From NCBI RefSeq assembly GCF_011762155.1, contig NZ_JAASQL010000001.1:1364001-1428000 (forward strand): a stretch of DNA of 64,000 bases. Direction: 5' to 3'. This document shows positions 17,020-26,128 of the stretch, in pieces (within the stretch, counting starts at the first letter, position 1; each line of letters starts with the position of its first letter). The position numbers and the translations under genes are program-made. The notes below the pieces were generated by a model. The model was given only the letters and a program-made list of their open reading frames with translations. It did not search any database and had not been told where the DNA came from. The stretch is from Wenyingzhuangia heitensis (GTDB lineage: Bacteria; Bacteroidota; Bacteroidia; Flavobacteriales; Flavobacteriaceae).

Positions 17020-17793
17020 ATGTTATTTTATAAAACCTATTTGCATCAAGATAAAAACAAACCTTGGGTTACTTTTGTGCATGGAGCAGGAGGAAGTAGC
17101 TCTATTTGGTTTTCTCAGATAAGATATTTTAAAGAGTCTTTTAATTTATTGTTTGTTGATTTAAGAGGTCATGGAAAATCAAGAAAAACACATCCTAAAA
17201 ATAGTTATAATTTCACTAATATAACAGATGAAGTTGTAGAGGTTATAGAGCATCTAAATATAAAACACACACATTTAATAGGAATTTCTTTAGGTAGTGT
17301 TGTAATTATGGATATGGCTCATAGACATGCTTCTATTGTAACTTCGTTAGTAATGGGAGGTGCAATTATACATTTAAACTTAAGAGCACAGGTGTTAATG
17401 AAATTGGGTGTTTTTTGTAAGCATATAGTTCCTTATTTATGGCTCTATAATTTTTTTGCTTATGTAATTATGCCAAAAAAAAATCACAAAGATTCACGAC
17501 ATTTTTTTGTAGAAGAAGCAAAAAAAATGAATCAGAAAGAGTTTATAAAATGGTTTTCTTTAGTTTCTAGTGTTAATGGTTTATTATCCTTTTTTAGAGA
17601 AACAAAAATTAAAATTCCTGTTTTGTATATAATGGGATCAGAAGATTATATGTTCTTACCTAGTGTAAAAAGAATTGTCAAAAATCATCAAAATACTAGT
17701 TTAACAATATTGCCAAATTGTGGGCATGTGGTAAATATAGAGGCTTCAGCTCTTTTTAATAAAGAGGTCAGTAGCTTTATTTCTGAGGTATAA
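17020..17793 (+). CDS. Alpha/beta hydrolase
   Basis: A 257-residue cytoplasmic hydrolase (no signal peptide). The oxyanion motif is HGAGGSS near residue 21, the nucleophile elbow GISLGS places Ser90, and the acid and histidine are likely D209 (GSEDYM) and H236 (NCGHVV). A cap-like hydrophobic insert (about 125-155) lies between the strands, as in esterases, haloperoxidases or MhpC-like enzymes. Substrate unknown. It is flanked by terminators on both sides and so is probably a single-gene unit. Confidence 0.88.
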   Translation: MLFYKTYLHQDKNKPWVTFVHGAGGSSSIWFSQIRYFKESFNLLFVDLRGHGKSRKTHPKNSYNFTNITDEVVEVIEHLNIKHTHLIGISLGSVVIMDMAHRHASIVTSLVMGGAIIHLNLRAQVLMKLGVFCKHIVPYLWLYNFFAYVIMPKKNHKDSRHFFVEEAKKMNQKEFIKWFSLVSSVNGLLSFFRETKIKIPVLYIMGSEDYMFLPSVKRIVKNHQNTSLTILPNCGHVVNIEASALFNKEVSSFISEV

Positions 17794-17822
17794 AAAAAGA
17801 CTCGCTATAGCGAGTCTTTTTG
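17794..17822. terminator. Bidirectional terminator after the hydrolase gene
   Basis: A 14-bp perfect palindromic arm pair (AAAAAGACTCGCTA/TAGCGAGTCTTTTT) separates the convergent hydrolase and surface lipoprotein genes. Confidence 0.85.
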
Positions 17823-17841
17823 ATATATAAAACAAGGAATG

Positions 17842-19422
17842 TTATTTAATTTCGTAGATAGCAATTGTACTAGATACTTCGTGAGTAGCAATCATTAAAT
17901 AGTTTCCTGTAGGGCTATCTGCTTTATCAACAACAGTGATCCCTTCTGGAGAAATATCGTTAGCATCGTATAACCAAGTAATAAATTCAGGATTTAAAGC
18001 ATTGGTTACATTGTAAACTAAAACGGCACTAGTTCTTTCTAACCCAACAAATAAAATAGTTTCGTCACCAATTTTTAACGTTTTTACAGATTCTGGTTCA
18101 GCTCCTTTGTCATCAGATCTTCCGTCTGCTTTTCCTTCATCTTGATTAAAGATAGAGGGAGCTAAAGTTAATGTCTTTCTAGCAATTTCAGAACCTGAAT
18201 CGTATACTCTTTCTCCGTTAGTATTCCAGATAGAGAAAGAACGAGCACCGTATCCATAAATTTGCTCATATTTACCTTCACTATTTTTACCGTTAGCAGT
18301 AGTTACTTTTAAACGACCTAAGTTTTCATCTTCTTGTAACCACTCAGCATTTGGATAAGCAGTAGGGTCTAAATCTAAATCTTTTACTCTTTCTTCTTCA
18401 GAATATCCATCGTAGTCTCTAGAGTCTCCTTCGTTTGCCGAAACAATGTACCCGTTTCCGTTAGAGGTAAAATAATCAATTGCATCTGGCATATAATAAC
18501 TTAATACGTTCCAGTTTTTTAAATTACCTGCAATATCATCTTTGTTTGATGCATCTATTTCGTTTCCAGAAATATTATAATCTTTAACTCCTAAACCAAC
18601 TATTTTAGTAATTGTTTTAGTGGCTAAATCTACAATAGCCAATCCGTTATTTTCTTGTAAAGAAACGTAAGCTGTTTTAGAATCATCTGATACAGCAACG
18701 TATTCTGGTTCTACATCTTTTTCTAAAGAATCACTATTAGGTCCAAATAATCTAAAATCGTTTCCTGGATTTGTGATACCAGCAAAAGAAATTTGAGACG
18801 TAGTTCCTGAAGCAATTTCTACAATGGTAATAGAACCCTCAGGATCTACATCGTAATTGTCATTAGGTTCTCCTTCGTTAGCAGAAATAATATATTTTCC
18901 ATCGGGAGAAAAAGCAACCATATCTGGCAAGGCTCCAGCAGTATAAGATTGAATAGCTACTTGTGTATCTGTATTAAAAGTTTCAATAGTTCCGTTTGCT
19001 TGTTTGTTGCTGTTTTCTACTGCAACGGCTAAAGTTCCATTAAGTACAGCTACAGAGTTAGGGCTTCCTGGAGCTACAGAAATAGAAGTTCCTTTTACAG
19101 GGTTGGTAACATCGGTTAGATCTAAAACAGATACTTCGTCTTCTTCTGGATTTACTATAAATAATTTGTTTGTAGTTGGGTCAAAAGCAGAAATTTCGGC
19201 AAAGGCTTCATCATTACCATTGGTAAACGTTCCTACTTTATTAAAAGTCATTTGAGCGATGGTTTTTACAATTTCAGCATCTTTTCCGTCATTACCATCA
19301 GCACCATTAGCTCCGTTTGTACCATCTTTTCCGTTTACACCATCAATAGCATCTTCTCCACACGAGATGAATGTAAAAGTTCCTAATAGACCTAGCGTAA
19401 ATAATTTAAAAATTTTGTTCAT
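17842..19422 (-). CDS. Choice-of-anchor I type beta-propeller lipoprotein with collagen-like spacer
   Basis: A 526-residue lipoprotein. The lipobox ends at Cys21 (FISC). Residues 28-48 form seven uninterrupted Gly-X-Y triplets (GVNGKDGTNG and onward), a collagen-like stalk. The rest is a beta-propeller of the family annotated as choice-of-anchor I or mesenchyme-specific surface glycoprotein-like: segments such as PDMVAFSPDGKYIISANEGEPN, YVSLQENNGLAIVDL and GIVSANEGDSRDYDGY-like repeats are typical, with many acidic, potentially calcium-binding loops. Members are often found together with phosphatases or nucleotidases and may help phosphate acquisition, but the biochemical role is not established. 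It would sit on the outer membrane surface or in the periplasm. Confidence 0.85.
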   Translation of the reverse strand: MNKIFKLFTLGLLGTFTFISCGEDAIDGVNGKDGTNGANGADGNDGKDAEIVKTIAQMTFNKVGTFTNGNDEAFAEISAFDPTTNKLFIVNPEEDEVSVLDLTDVTNPVKGTSISVAPGSPNSVAVLNGTLAVAVENSNKQANGTIETFNTDTQVAIQSYTAGALPDMVAFSPDGKYIISANEGEPNDNYDVDPEGSITIVEIASGTTSQISFAGITNPGNDFRLFGPNSDSLEKDVEPEYVAVSDDSKTAYVSLQENNGLAIVDLATKTITKIVGLGVKDYNISGNEIDASNKDDIAGNLKNWNVLSYYMPDAIDYFTSNGNGYIVSANEGDSRDYDGYSEEERVKDLDLDPTAYPNAEWLQEDENLGRLKVTTANGKNSEGKYEQIYGYGARSFSIWNTNGERVYDSGSEIARKTLTLAPSIFNQDEGKADGRSDDKGAEPESVKTLKIGDETILFVGLERTSAVLVYNVTNALNPEFITWLYDANDISPEGITVVDKADSPTGNYLMIATHEVSSTIAIYEIK

Positions 19423-19726
19423 TTTAGTTGAATTTTGTTTGCCACAAATAAAGAGGTCTTGTGTTTAAAAAAAGTTAACTGTAGAACATTGTAAGATTAA
19501 CATTGTTTTATATGTTAGGTTTTTTGTTAGTTAAACATTATGGAATTGTTTGCTAAAGGTTGTCTGTAAATACTTTGAATAGAATAATAATTTTTAAATC
19601 TATTGTAGTGAGGGATTTAAGTTGCTATTTGCTGTATGTAATAAATATAAATAAAAAAAGATTCCATATTACACTAATCGTAACATGGAATCGTTTGATT
19701 TTTTTATTGAAATAAAGTATGTTGTT
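19423..19726. other. 304-base intergenic region without a gene
   Basis: Holds the upstream region of the surface lipoprotein gene and the terminator of manA. On minus, TTTATTTG at 19445-19452 is one base off the -7 consensus and lies 23 bases before the lipoprotein ATG, a possible weak promoter. No open frame of note and no repeat was seen. Confidence 0.5.
19652..19692 (-). terminator. Intrinsic terminator after manA
   Basis: Read on minus, GATTCCAT and ATGGAATC pair around a 17-base loop (a further TTA/TAA may pair inside) and are followed by a run of T (plus-strand A-run at 19653-19659). Confidence 0.7.
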
Positions 19727-20698
19727 TTATAAACTTACTTCTAATATTACTGCTTTTTTAGAATCTACGTGTATTTGCTCTGTAGTTGCGGGTAATAAAA
19801 TAGTTTCTCCTTTGTTTACCGTGATAACATCTCCGTTGCACTCTAAACTAAAACTACCTTCTACACACATATAAATAACAAAAGAATCTAATTGAGAATA
19901 GTCTTTGGTTACTTTATTTGTTAATTGAATAATATTAGTATTAAAATATGGAGAGTGTACAAGTGTAGAAGATTGATTTTCTGCTAAATTATAGGTGGTT
20001 TTGTATTGGTCTGCCACGTTATAGTTAATAGCATCTATGGCTAAATCGGTATGTAATTCACGTTGTTTTCCTGTGGTAGCATCTACACGATCATAATCAT
20101 AAATTCTATAGGTAATATCTGATGTTTGTTGGATTTCTGCAATAACAGTTCCGGCACCAATAGCATGTACTCTACCTGTAGGAATGTAAAAAGTGTCACC
20201 AGGTTCAACTTTCTCGGCATTTAAAATATCTAAAACAGTTCCGTTATTTACGTGTTCTATATATTCTTGTTTAGTTACTGTTTTGTTAAAACCAACAATT
20301 AATTCTCCATCATTGTCAACATCCATAACATACCACATTTCATTTTTTCCGAATGAATTATGACGTTCTTTGGCTAGCTCATTACTAGGGTGTACTTGTA
20401 TAGATAGTGGAGTTTTAGCATCAATAAATTTGATAAGAATAGGGAAATCATTTCCAAATTGTTTGTATACTTTATTTCCTACAAAATCTCCCTTGTAAGT
20501 TGTGATTAGTTCTTTTAAAGATTGTCCTGCTAAAAATCCGTTTTCAACTACGGATACATCTCCTTTTACGTCAGAAATTTCCCAACTTTCTCCAATATTT
20601 TTTTTATTAGATTGTTTTTTAAAGGTGTGGATTAATTTTTCTCCTCCCCAAATACGCTCTTTTAAAATGGGAGTAAATTTAATTGGGTATGCTTTCAT
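19727..20698 (-). CDS. manA: Mannose-6-phosphate isomerase, class I
   Basis: Interconverts fructose-6-phosphate and mannose-6-phosphate, feeding GDP-mannose and glycan synthesis. About 323 residues from ATG 20698, starting MKAYPIKFTPILKERIWGG, the usual type I opening. The cupin zinc ligands lie in SIQVHPSNE (Gln/His) and the conserved Glu and His in NEMWYV and PTGRVHAIGAG. A longer frame opens at TTG 20731, but a -7 element overlaps that codon (20729-20736), so the message would begin downstream of it; the ATG at 20698 is therefore preferred. It follows the exported hydrolase gene but has its own promoter. Confidence 0.93.
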   Translation of the reverse strand: MKAYPIKFTPILKERIWGGEKLIHTFKKQSNKKNIGESWEISDVKGDVSVVENGFLAGQSLKELITTYKGDFVGNKVYKQFGNDFPILIKFIDAKTPLSIQVHPSNELAKERHNSFGKNEMWYVMDVDNDGELIVGFNKTVTKQEYIEHVNNGTVLDILNAEKVEPGDTFYIPTGRVHAIGAGTVIAEIQQTSDITYRIYDYDRVDATTGKQRELHTDLAIDAINYNVADQYKTTYNLAENQSSTLVHSPYFNTNIIQLTNKVTKDYSQLDSFVIYMCVEGSFSLECNGDVITVNKGETILLPATTEQIHVDSKKAVILEVSL

Positions 20699-20728
20699 TT
20701 CTTTAATTTGATTTTTGTTGGTGTTGGA

Positions 20729-20736
20729 CAAATATA
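20729..20736 (-). promoter_or_regulatory. -7 promoter element for manA
   Basis: The minus strand reads TATATTTG, matching TAnnTTTG, about 30 bases upstream of the ATG at 20698. It rules out translation from the TTG at 20731. Confidence 0.55.
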
Positions 20737-20750
20737 ATATTTCTAACTGT

Positions 20751-21749
20751 TTATTCTTTTCCTAAAAACAATTTTAAAGGTTTTATAAATTTTTCAAAAC
20801 TTTCTATATGTGGTAAATGTCCAATATTTTCTATTTCTATTAATTTAGAATTAGGGATTTTTTGTTGGGTTTGTTTTCCTAATTTAGCATATAATCCCAT
20901 TGTTTTTCTTGTTTCTTCAGAAACCAAAGGTTTGCCTAGTGCGGTTCTATCTCTGGTACCAATAATTAAGAGTGTAGGACATTTTATGTTTTTAAACTCG
21001 TATAATACAGGTTGCGTAAAAATCATGTCATAAGTTAAAGCAGCATTCCAAGCTATTTTTTTATAATCAGAATTTAAAGTCCAACCCGCTAAAAGGTTTA
21101 CCCATTGGTCATATTCACCTTTCCACTTACCATCATAATAATTTTTTAGTTGATAGGATTTAATTTTTTCAGCAGTTTTTTTTAACTCTACTTGGTACCA
21201 CCAATCTACAGTTTGATAAGGCACAACTAATTTCCAATCTTCAAGACCAATAGGGTTTTCTAAAATTAATTTTTCGGTGGTTTCAGGATACATCAAAGCA
21301 AATCGGGTTGCTAGCATTCCTCCCATAGAATGTCCTAAAATAGCAGTTTTAGAAACATTTAAACTGTCTAAAAGTATTTTGGTGTTTTTGGCAAATTCCT
21401 GAAAAGAATATTGAAAACTGTCTGGTTTTGATGATTTTCCAAAACCAATTTGATCTGGTACAATTACACGGTAACCTTGGGTAGTTAAAGCTTCAATAGT
21501 TGTTTTCCAATAAGCTCCATTAAAATTTTTACCATGAAAAAGAACAACTATTTTTCCGTTGTTCTGGTTAGGTTTTACATCCATATAAGCCATTTTTAGC
21601 TCTTGTTGTTGAGAGCTTATAGCTATGTGGTTTACTGTGTATGGATATTTGTAATTTTTTAGTTCTAGGTCTAGCCATTGCAATTCGTTTTTTTGAGAAA
21701 AACCAAAGAAGGTTGACAGTGTAATTAAGAATAGTAATTTATATTTCAT
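20751..21749 (-). CDS. Exported alpha/beta hydrolase
   Basis: A 332-residue periplasmic or secreted hydrolase with signal peptide ending near GFSQ (residue 19). The oxyanion segment FHGKNFNGAYW is near residue 71, the nucleophile elbow GHSMGG gives Ser141, the acid is likely D267 in GTRDRT, and the histidine H311 in GHLPHIE. It resembles proline iminopeptidase, epoxide hydrolase and lactonase groups; the substrate is unknown. It is the upstream neighbour of manA with only 52 bases between the coding regions, but manA appears to have a separate promoter. Confidence 0.88.
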   Translation of the reverse strand: MKYKLLFLITLSTFFGFSQKNELQWLDLELKNYKYPYTVNHIAISSQQQELKMAYMDVKPNQNNGKIVVLFHGKNFNGAYWKTTIEALTTQGYRVIVPDQIGFGKSSKPDSFQYSFQEFAKNTKILLDSLNVSKTAILGHSMGGMLATRFALMYPETTEKLILENPIGLEDWKLVVPYQTVDWWYQVELKKTAEKIKSYQLKNYYDGKWKGEYDQWVNLLAGWTLNSDYKKIAWNAALTYDMIFTQPVLYEFKNIKCPTLLIIGTRDRTALGKPLVSEETRKTMGLYAKLGKQTQQKIPNSKLIEIENIGHLPHIESFEKFIKPLKLFLGKE

Positions 21750-21843
21750 GTTGGTGTTTTTTAATGAGATAGATCAATCAAAAGTTACACCAAATCAATC
21801 ATGAATAGTATAAAATAAATTTAGATAAATATTATAAAAACAG

Positions 21844-21873
21844 AAAAACCACAACAATTAAGTTGTGGTTTTT
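21844..21873 (-). terminator. Intrinsic terminator after tRNA-Phe
   Basis: A 12-bp stem AAAAACCACAAC/GTTGTGGTTTTT with a 6-base loop lies 4 bases downstream of the tRNA 3' end on minus. The arms are rich in A/T so it works in either direction. Confidence 0.8.
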
Positions 21874-21877
21874 AATG

Positions 21878-21950
21878 TGGTGCCTCCAGGAATCGAACCA
21901 GGGACACAAGGATTTTCAGTCCTTTGCTCTACCAACTGAGCTAAGGCACC
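21878..21950 (-). tRNA. tRNA-Phe (anticodon GAA)
   Basis: A 73-base cloverleaf on minus. The acceptor stem GGTGCCT pairs with AGGCACC; the D-arm is GCTCAGTTGGTAGAGC; the anticodon arm is AAGGA-CTGAAAA-TCCTT with GAA at the centre; the T-arm contains GGTTCGATTCC. The discriminator base is A. CCA is not encoded, as is common in this phylum. It is followed by an intrinsic terminator. Confidence 0.95.
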
Positions 21951-22022
21951 ATGCTTAACTTAGCGGTTGCAAATATAGAATCTTTTTAGTGTTCTGCAAA
22001 CTTTTTGAACAAAAATTGTTGT

Positions 22023-22030
22023 TATCTTTG
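22023..22030 (+). promoter_or_regulatory. -7 promoter element for coaX and the following genes
   Basis: TATCTTTG matches TAnnTTTG, 19 bases before the ATG at 22050. A TTG at 22005-22007 is closer than ideal for a -33 box. Confidence 0.55.
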
Positions 22031-22049
22031 AAAAGAAATTAATCATTCT

Positions 22050-22793
22050 ATGCATTTAATTATAGACGAAGGAAACTCACTTGTAAAGCTAGCTGTTTTT
22101 AATAAAAAACAGTTGCTTGATTTTAAACAAGTTAGTTTTGAACTGTGTGAAACTACACTCATAAACTGGTGTAAAGAATATACTTTTACAGCAGTGATTG
22201 TATCTTCTGTAACCGATCATGTTTTAGATATATTTAATACTTTGCCTATTAAAAGAAAAGTGGTTTTGTCATACAAAACAGCAGTGCCTTTTAAAAATTT
22301 ATACAAAACTCCAAATACTTTAGGGGTAGATAGAATTGCTTTAATGGCAGCTGCTTGTGTAAAATATCCTAAAAAAAAATGTTTGGTAATTGATGTAGGA
22401 ACTTGTATTACTTATGATTTTATCAACAATAAAGAGGAATATATAGGGGGAGCAATTTCTCCAGGTATAGAAATGAGGTTTAAAAGTATGCATGCTTTTA
22501 CTCAAAAACTACCTCAATTAACTCTAAAAGAGGGAGTTGTTGTTTTGGAAGGAACAAGTACAGAAACCTGTATGTATAGTGGGGTTTTAAATGGTATAGT
22601 GTTTGAAATAGCAGGGATGATCAACTCTTATGAACAAAAATATGGGATTGTTAATATAATATTAACAGGAGGCTCTGCTAAATTCTTGTATAAGCAATTA
22701 AAAAATAGCATATTTGTCAACCCGAATTTTCTGTTAGAAGGATTAAATGAGGTTCTAACATATCAAAGTACAGATGAAGCAAAACAAAAATAG
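22050..22793 (+). CDS. coaX: Type III pantothenate kinase
   Basis: Phosphorylates pantothenate, the first step of coenzyme A synthesis, in the cytoplasm. The 247-residue protein has the ASKHA fold. The N-terminal motif is DEGNSLVK (residues 6-13; Glu replaces the more usual Ile/Val of D-x-GNT), then GVDRIALMAAA, VIDVGTCITYDF with the catalytic Asp, and GGAISPGIEMR. Type III enzymes need a monovalent cation and are not feedback-inhibited by CoA. The last 20 bases overlap the next gene, so translation is coupled. coaD for a later CoA step is also in this window at 54 kb. Confidence 0.93.
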   Translation: MHLIIDEGNSLVKLAVFNKKQLLDFKQVSFELCETTLINWCKEYTFTAVIVSSVTDHVLDIFNTLPIKRKVVLSYKTAVPFKNLYKTPNTLGVDRIALMAAACVKYPKKKCLVIDVGTCITYDFINNKEEYIGGAISPGIEMRFKSMHAFTQKLPQLTLKEGVVVLEGTSTETCMYSGVLNGIVFEIAGMINSYEQKYGIVNIILTGGSAKFLYKQLKNSIFVNPNFLLEGLNEVLTYQSTDEAKQK

Positions 22794-24042
22794 TGTCTTA
22801 ATATTTATATTTTCAATTTTAATTTCTAGTGTTTATGCACAAGAAAAACAGGTATCCTCTTTATTATCTAATTACGGATTAGGAACTGTTTTTTCTGAAG
22901 CTACAGTAACCGAAAAAGCACAAGGTGATTTATCCGTTATAAACAATAATACAGAAGAAGTAATTTCTATAGCAAATCCAGCTTTATTAAGCCATTTGCA
23001 ATTAACATCTTTTACCGTTTCTTTAAATGTTTTAGGAAGTAATGTAGAAACTCAAAATTCCAGCTACAGTGCCTCTGCTATTTCATTATCTAATTTGTCT
23101 TTAGGAATTCCTTTGGGACCTAAAGGAGGTGTTGCTATTGGATTAAGAGCTAATTCTGCCGTTGGTTTTGAAGTAGAGAGTGATAACTTTTATGATTATG
23201 GTAACGGAGGAGTAAATCAAGCTTATTTTGGAATTGGTTATGAGGTTTTAAAAGGATTGTCTTTAGGGGCACAAATAAGCCAGTATTTTGGTAAAACAGA
23301 AAAAAGACAAGCCTTTAAAGGAGTACAACAGTCTACGGTTTATGATCATAACTTTAATGTATCAGGAACATCGGTTAAATTAGGAGCAGAATATAGTTAC
23401 AGACTTTCAGAAAGGATAGAAGCAAAATTTGGAGCAACAGGTGTGTTAGCATATAATGTAACAGCAACAGGAACTTCAAGGTTTTTTGAAGCCATTCAAA
23501 CAGATGAAAATATTTTTTCTGAAATAGGAGATAGTGCTCAGGAAAAAAATACAGAAGGAACAAAAAAGACTCCTTTCAAATCAGTATTAGGAATAGGATT
23601 GGGAGAAAGAAATCATTGGTTTGCTGGTTTGTCTTATGAAAATCAAGATGCTTTGTCTTATTCAGGAGGTCCTTTTAACCAAACATTATCAACAGCAACA
23701 GATAGACCACTTTCTTTTGAAGCTTCTAATAAAATTAGTTTAGGAGGTTATATAATCCCTAAGAAATATGCCTTAAAAAATTATTTTAATAGAGTAGCAT
23801 ATAGAGCAGGGTTAAAGTATGAAAACACAGGGTTGGTATTAAATAATAGCAGTGTAAAAAATCTTGGCATGTCTTTTGGATTTGGTTTACCTGTTGGAAA
23901 AAGAGTGTCTTATTTAAATCTATCATTTGAATTGGGGAGAATAGGAGATACTTCTAAAAACAACTATCAAGAAGAGTATTTTAATGTGGGAATAGATTTC
24001 TCACTTTCAGATAAATGGTTCAATAAACGAGTAATTGACTAA
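22774..24042 (+). CDS. Outer-membrane beta-barrel protein, FadL-like, function unknown
   Basis: A 422-residue exported protein with signal peptide ending near VYAQ. The mature part alternates short hydrophobic and polar stretches and ends with a pattern (LSDKWFNKR) suited to a barrel. The N-terminus SLLSNYGLGTVFSEATVTEKAQGDLS and NPALLSHL resembles the FadL/OmpP1 plug region of Bacteroidota outer-membrane transporters. It shares layout (opening with a YGLG or FGLG segment, an NPA segment, GLSLG barrel strands, and a SW/KWF end) with the protein at 37142-38368, so the two look like distant paralogues. Ligand unknown. It overlaps coaX by 20 bases and precedes a TPR protein. Confidence 0.75.
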   Translation: MKQNKNSVLIFIFSILISSVYAQEKQVSSLLSNYGLGTVFSEATVTEKAQGDLSVINNNTEEVISIANPALLSHLQLTSFTVSLNVLGSNVETQNSSYSASAISLSNLSLGIPLGPKGGVAIGLRANSAVGFEVESDNFYDYGNGGVNQAYFGIGYEVLKGLSLGAQISQYFGKTEKRQAFKGVQQSTVYDHNFNVSGTSVKLGAEYSYRLSERIEAKFGATGVLAYNVTATGTSRFFEAIQTDENIFSEIGDSAQEKNTEGTKKTPFKSVLGIGLGERNHWFAGLSYENQDALSYSGGPFNQTLSTATDRPLSFEASNKISLGGYIIPKKYALKNYFNRVAYRAGLKYENTGLVLNNSSVKNLGMSFGFGLPVGKRVSYLNLSFELGRIGDTSKNNYQEEYFNVGIDFSLSDKWFNKRVID

Positions 24043-24053
24043 TAATAATCACA

Positions 24054-25412
24054 ATGAAAACAAAACTAATCACATTATTAACAACCTTATTTTCGGTTTT
24101 TATTTTAACCGTACAAGCACAAGACGATTGTGCTTTAAAGTACAATATGTTAAAAACAGACATTAAAACTAAGAATTATGATTCAGCTATAAAAAATTTA
24201 GAATACAGTTTAGATAACTGTGCTAATTTAACCGCTAACATTTATAAATACGGTGGTGGATTAATTAAAACTGTATTAAAAACAGCTACTGGAGAGCAAA
24301 AAACTAAAATAATTGCTTTAGGTAATAAAATGTTTAAAAAGCGTTTTGAATTTTATCCTAATGTAGATCCTGCAAAAGCACATAGTGATTATGCTGACTT
24401 TTTAGTAGATACAGAAGGTGATAAACAAGAAATTTACAGCCATTATGAAGAGGCTTTTGAAATTGATCCTACAAAATTAGGAGTAGGTTCTATTATTTAT
24501 TTCTTTAATGCAGTTGTAGAAAAAAATAAAGAGAATAATTTACAGTTAATCTTTAATACTTATGATGTTACTGTAGAGGCTATGAATAAAAAGGTAGAGG
24601 GATACTTAAAAATTGTACAAGAGTTACAAGCAAAAGAAGAAGCCGGACAAACTTTAATTTCATCAGAAAAAAGAAAATTAAAAATTAGTACACAAAACTC
24701 TAAAGCTTTAGGACAGGTAGAAGGAATTTTAGATCAAAAAATTGAAGAGATTTCTACATGTGAATACCTAATCCCTTTATATAAAGAAGAGTATAGTGCT
24801 AATAAAACAGATGTACAGTGGTTAACTAGAGCAATTAACCGTATGTTTAAAAAAGACTGTACAGAAGATCCTTTGTATGCAGAATTGGTAGGTCAATACC
24901 AAGAGGTAAATCCATCACCAGAAGCATCTGTATTGTATGCAGGTCTTTTAATGAATAAAGGAGAAACGGCTAAGGCTATTGAGTTTTTTGAAAAAGCAAT
25001 TTCTCAAGAAACAAATTCTGATAAAAAAGGAAAAAACTTATTAAAAGTAGCTAATATCTTTAAAAAGAGAGGGCAAACAGCTAAGGCAGTGTCTTATGCT
25101 AAAAAAGCTATAGCTGTAAAACCTAACTTAGGTAGAGCATATACGTTAATCGCAACTTCTTATGCAGATGCAGCAAATAGTTGTGGTAGAGATGAATTTG
25201 AAAAACGTATGACATACGTAATTGCAGAAAGTTATGCTTTAAAAGGAGGTAGAGTAGATCCTAGTATTGGAGTGTATGCTGCTAACCTAGCAAGATCTTA
25301 TAAAGCAAATCAACCAAGTAAAAAATTAGTATTTAATAACGAATTAGGATTAAAATCTGGAGATAACTATACTATTAAATGTTGGATTAATGAAACTGTA
25401 AGAGTACCATAA
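24054..25412 (+). CDS. Exported tetratricopeptide repeat protein
   Basis: A 452-residue periplasmic protein with signal peptide ending near VQAQ (residue 22). Helical repeats fill most of the length; clear TPR units appear at about 285-375 (ASVLYAGLLMNKGETAKAIEFFEKAIS and KGKNLLKVANIFKKRGQTAKAVSYAKKAIAV). The function is unknown; TPR proteins of this locus type are conserved next to coaX and lptC in Flavobacteriia and may scaffold envelope assembly (inference). It is closed by a strong terminator. Confidence 0.82.
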   Translation: MKTKLITLLTTLFSVFILTVQAQDDCALKYNMLKTDIKTKNYDSAIKNLEYSLDNCANLTANIYKYGGGLIKTVLKTATGEQKTKIIALGNKMFKKRFEFYPNVDPAKAHSDYADFLVDTEGDKQEIYSHYEEAFEIDPTKLGVGSIIYFFNAVVEKNKENNLQLIFNTYDVTVEAMNKKVEGYLKIVQELQAKEEAGQTLISSEKRKLKISTQNSKALGQVEGILDQKIEEISTCEYLIPLYKEEYSANKTDVQWLTRAINRMFKKDCTEDPLYAELVGQYQEVNPSPEASVLYAGLLMNKGETAKAIEFFEKAISQETNSDKKGKNLLKVANIFKKRGQTAKAVSYAKKAIAVKPNLGRAYTLIATSYADAANSCGRDEFEKRMTYVIAESYALKGGRVDPSIGVYAANLARSYKANQPSKKLVFNNELGLKSGDNYTIKCWINETVRVP

Positions 25413-25432
25413 ACTATTGTTTAAAAATATAG

Positions 25433-25462
25433 AAAAGCCAAAGAAATTTCTTTGGCTTTTTT
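25433..25462 (+). terminator. Intrinsic terminator after the TPR gene
   Basis: Perfect 14-bp palindromic arms (AAAAGCCAAAGAAA/TTTCTTTGGCTTTT) followed by more T residues. Confidence 0.85.
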
Positions 25463-25511
25463 TATGCATTTTTGTTTGTAAAAGAATAGAAATCATTAGA
25501 ATTTATAATTA

Positions 25512-25519
25512 TATATTTG
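25512..25519 (+). promoter_or_regulatory. -7 promoter element for lptC
   Basis: TATATTTG matches TAnnTTTG, 18 bases before the ATG at 25538, just after the preceding terminator. Confidence 0.55.
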
Positions 25520-25537
25520 TACTACTTATAAGATAGC

Positions 25538-26128
25538 ATGCAGCAAAAAAAAAATCATACAATAAAAATTAAAAACCAGTTATTATACGTGGCTATAATG
25601 GTTGTTTTTTTTAGTTGCAAAAACTCATCAAAAGAAATTAACGATTTTCTAGCAGATCAAAACTTACCTATTGGAGTTGCAGAAAACATAAACCATGTAT
25701 ATAAAGATTCTGGAAGGGTTACAAGTAGGCTAATAGCTCCTTTGTTATGGGATTATACCAATAGAAAGTTAAATCCTTATTCTGAATTTCCTAATGGTGT
25801 AAAAATTGTAACTATTAATAGAATTACAAGAGATTCTGTAACCGTAACAGGTAATTATGCAATCAGCTATGATCTTACTAGGTTTTCAGAAATTATAGGA
25901 GATGTAGTTGTTATAAATCATCAAAAAAACGCTACTTTAAATTCAGAACAAATGTACTGGGATCAAAAAGAACAATACTTTTTTACAGAAAGTCCTTTTA
26001 CTTTATATACAGAAAAAGACACCTTACATGGTGTTGGTTTTGAGTCTGATAGTAGTTTAAGTAATTGGATATTAAATAATACAAACGGTAACTTTGTTGT
26101 CGATAATCAAGAAGAACAGAATGAATAA
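25538..26128 (+). CDS. lptC: LPS export protein LptC
   Basis: A 196-residue envelope protein that should hand lipopolysaccharide from the inner-membrane LptBFG transporter to LptA. A hydrophobic N-terminal segment (about 15-26) ends in FFSC, giving a lipobox-like Cys27, so the Bacteroidota form may be a lipoprotein rather than a single-span protein. The body is an OstA-like beta-jellyroll (DSGRVTSRLIAPLLWDY, NATLNSEQMYWDQKEQ). The gene starts an operon that includes a tiny membrane protein (8-base overlap) and the CNNM protein. Confidence 0.85.
   Translation: MQQKKNHTIKIKNQLLYVAIMVVFFSCKNSSKEINDFLADQNLPIGVAENINHVYKDSGRVTSRLIAPLLWDYTNRKLNPYSEFPNGVKIVTINRITRDSVTVTGNYAISYDLTRFSEIIGDVVVINHQKNATLNSEQMYWDQKEQYFFTESPFTLYTEKDTLHGVGFESDSSLSNWILNNTNGNFVVDNQEEQNE

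Noticed and set aside
20699-20731. TTG start of manA at 20731
   Set aside because: It overlaps a matching -7 promoter element; the ATG at 20698 begins the conserved sequence.
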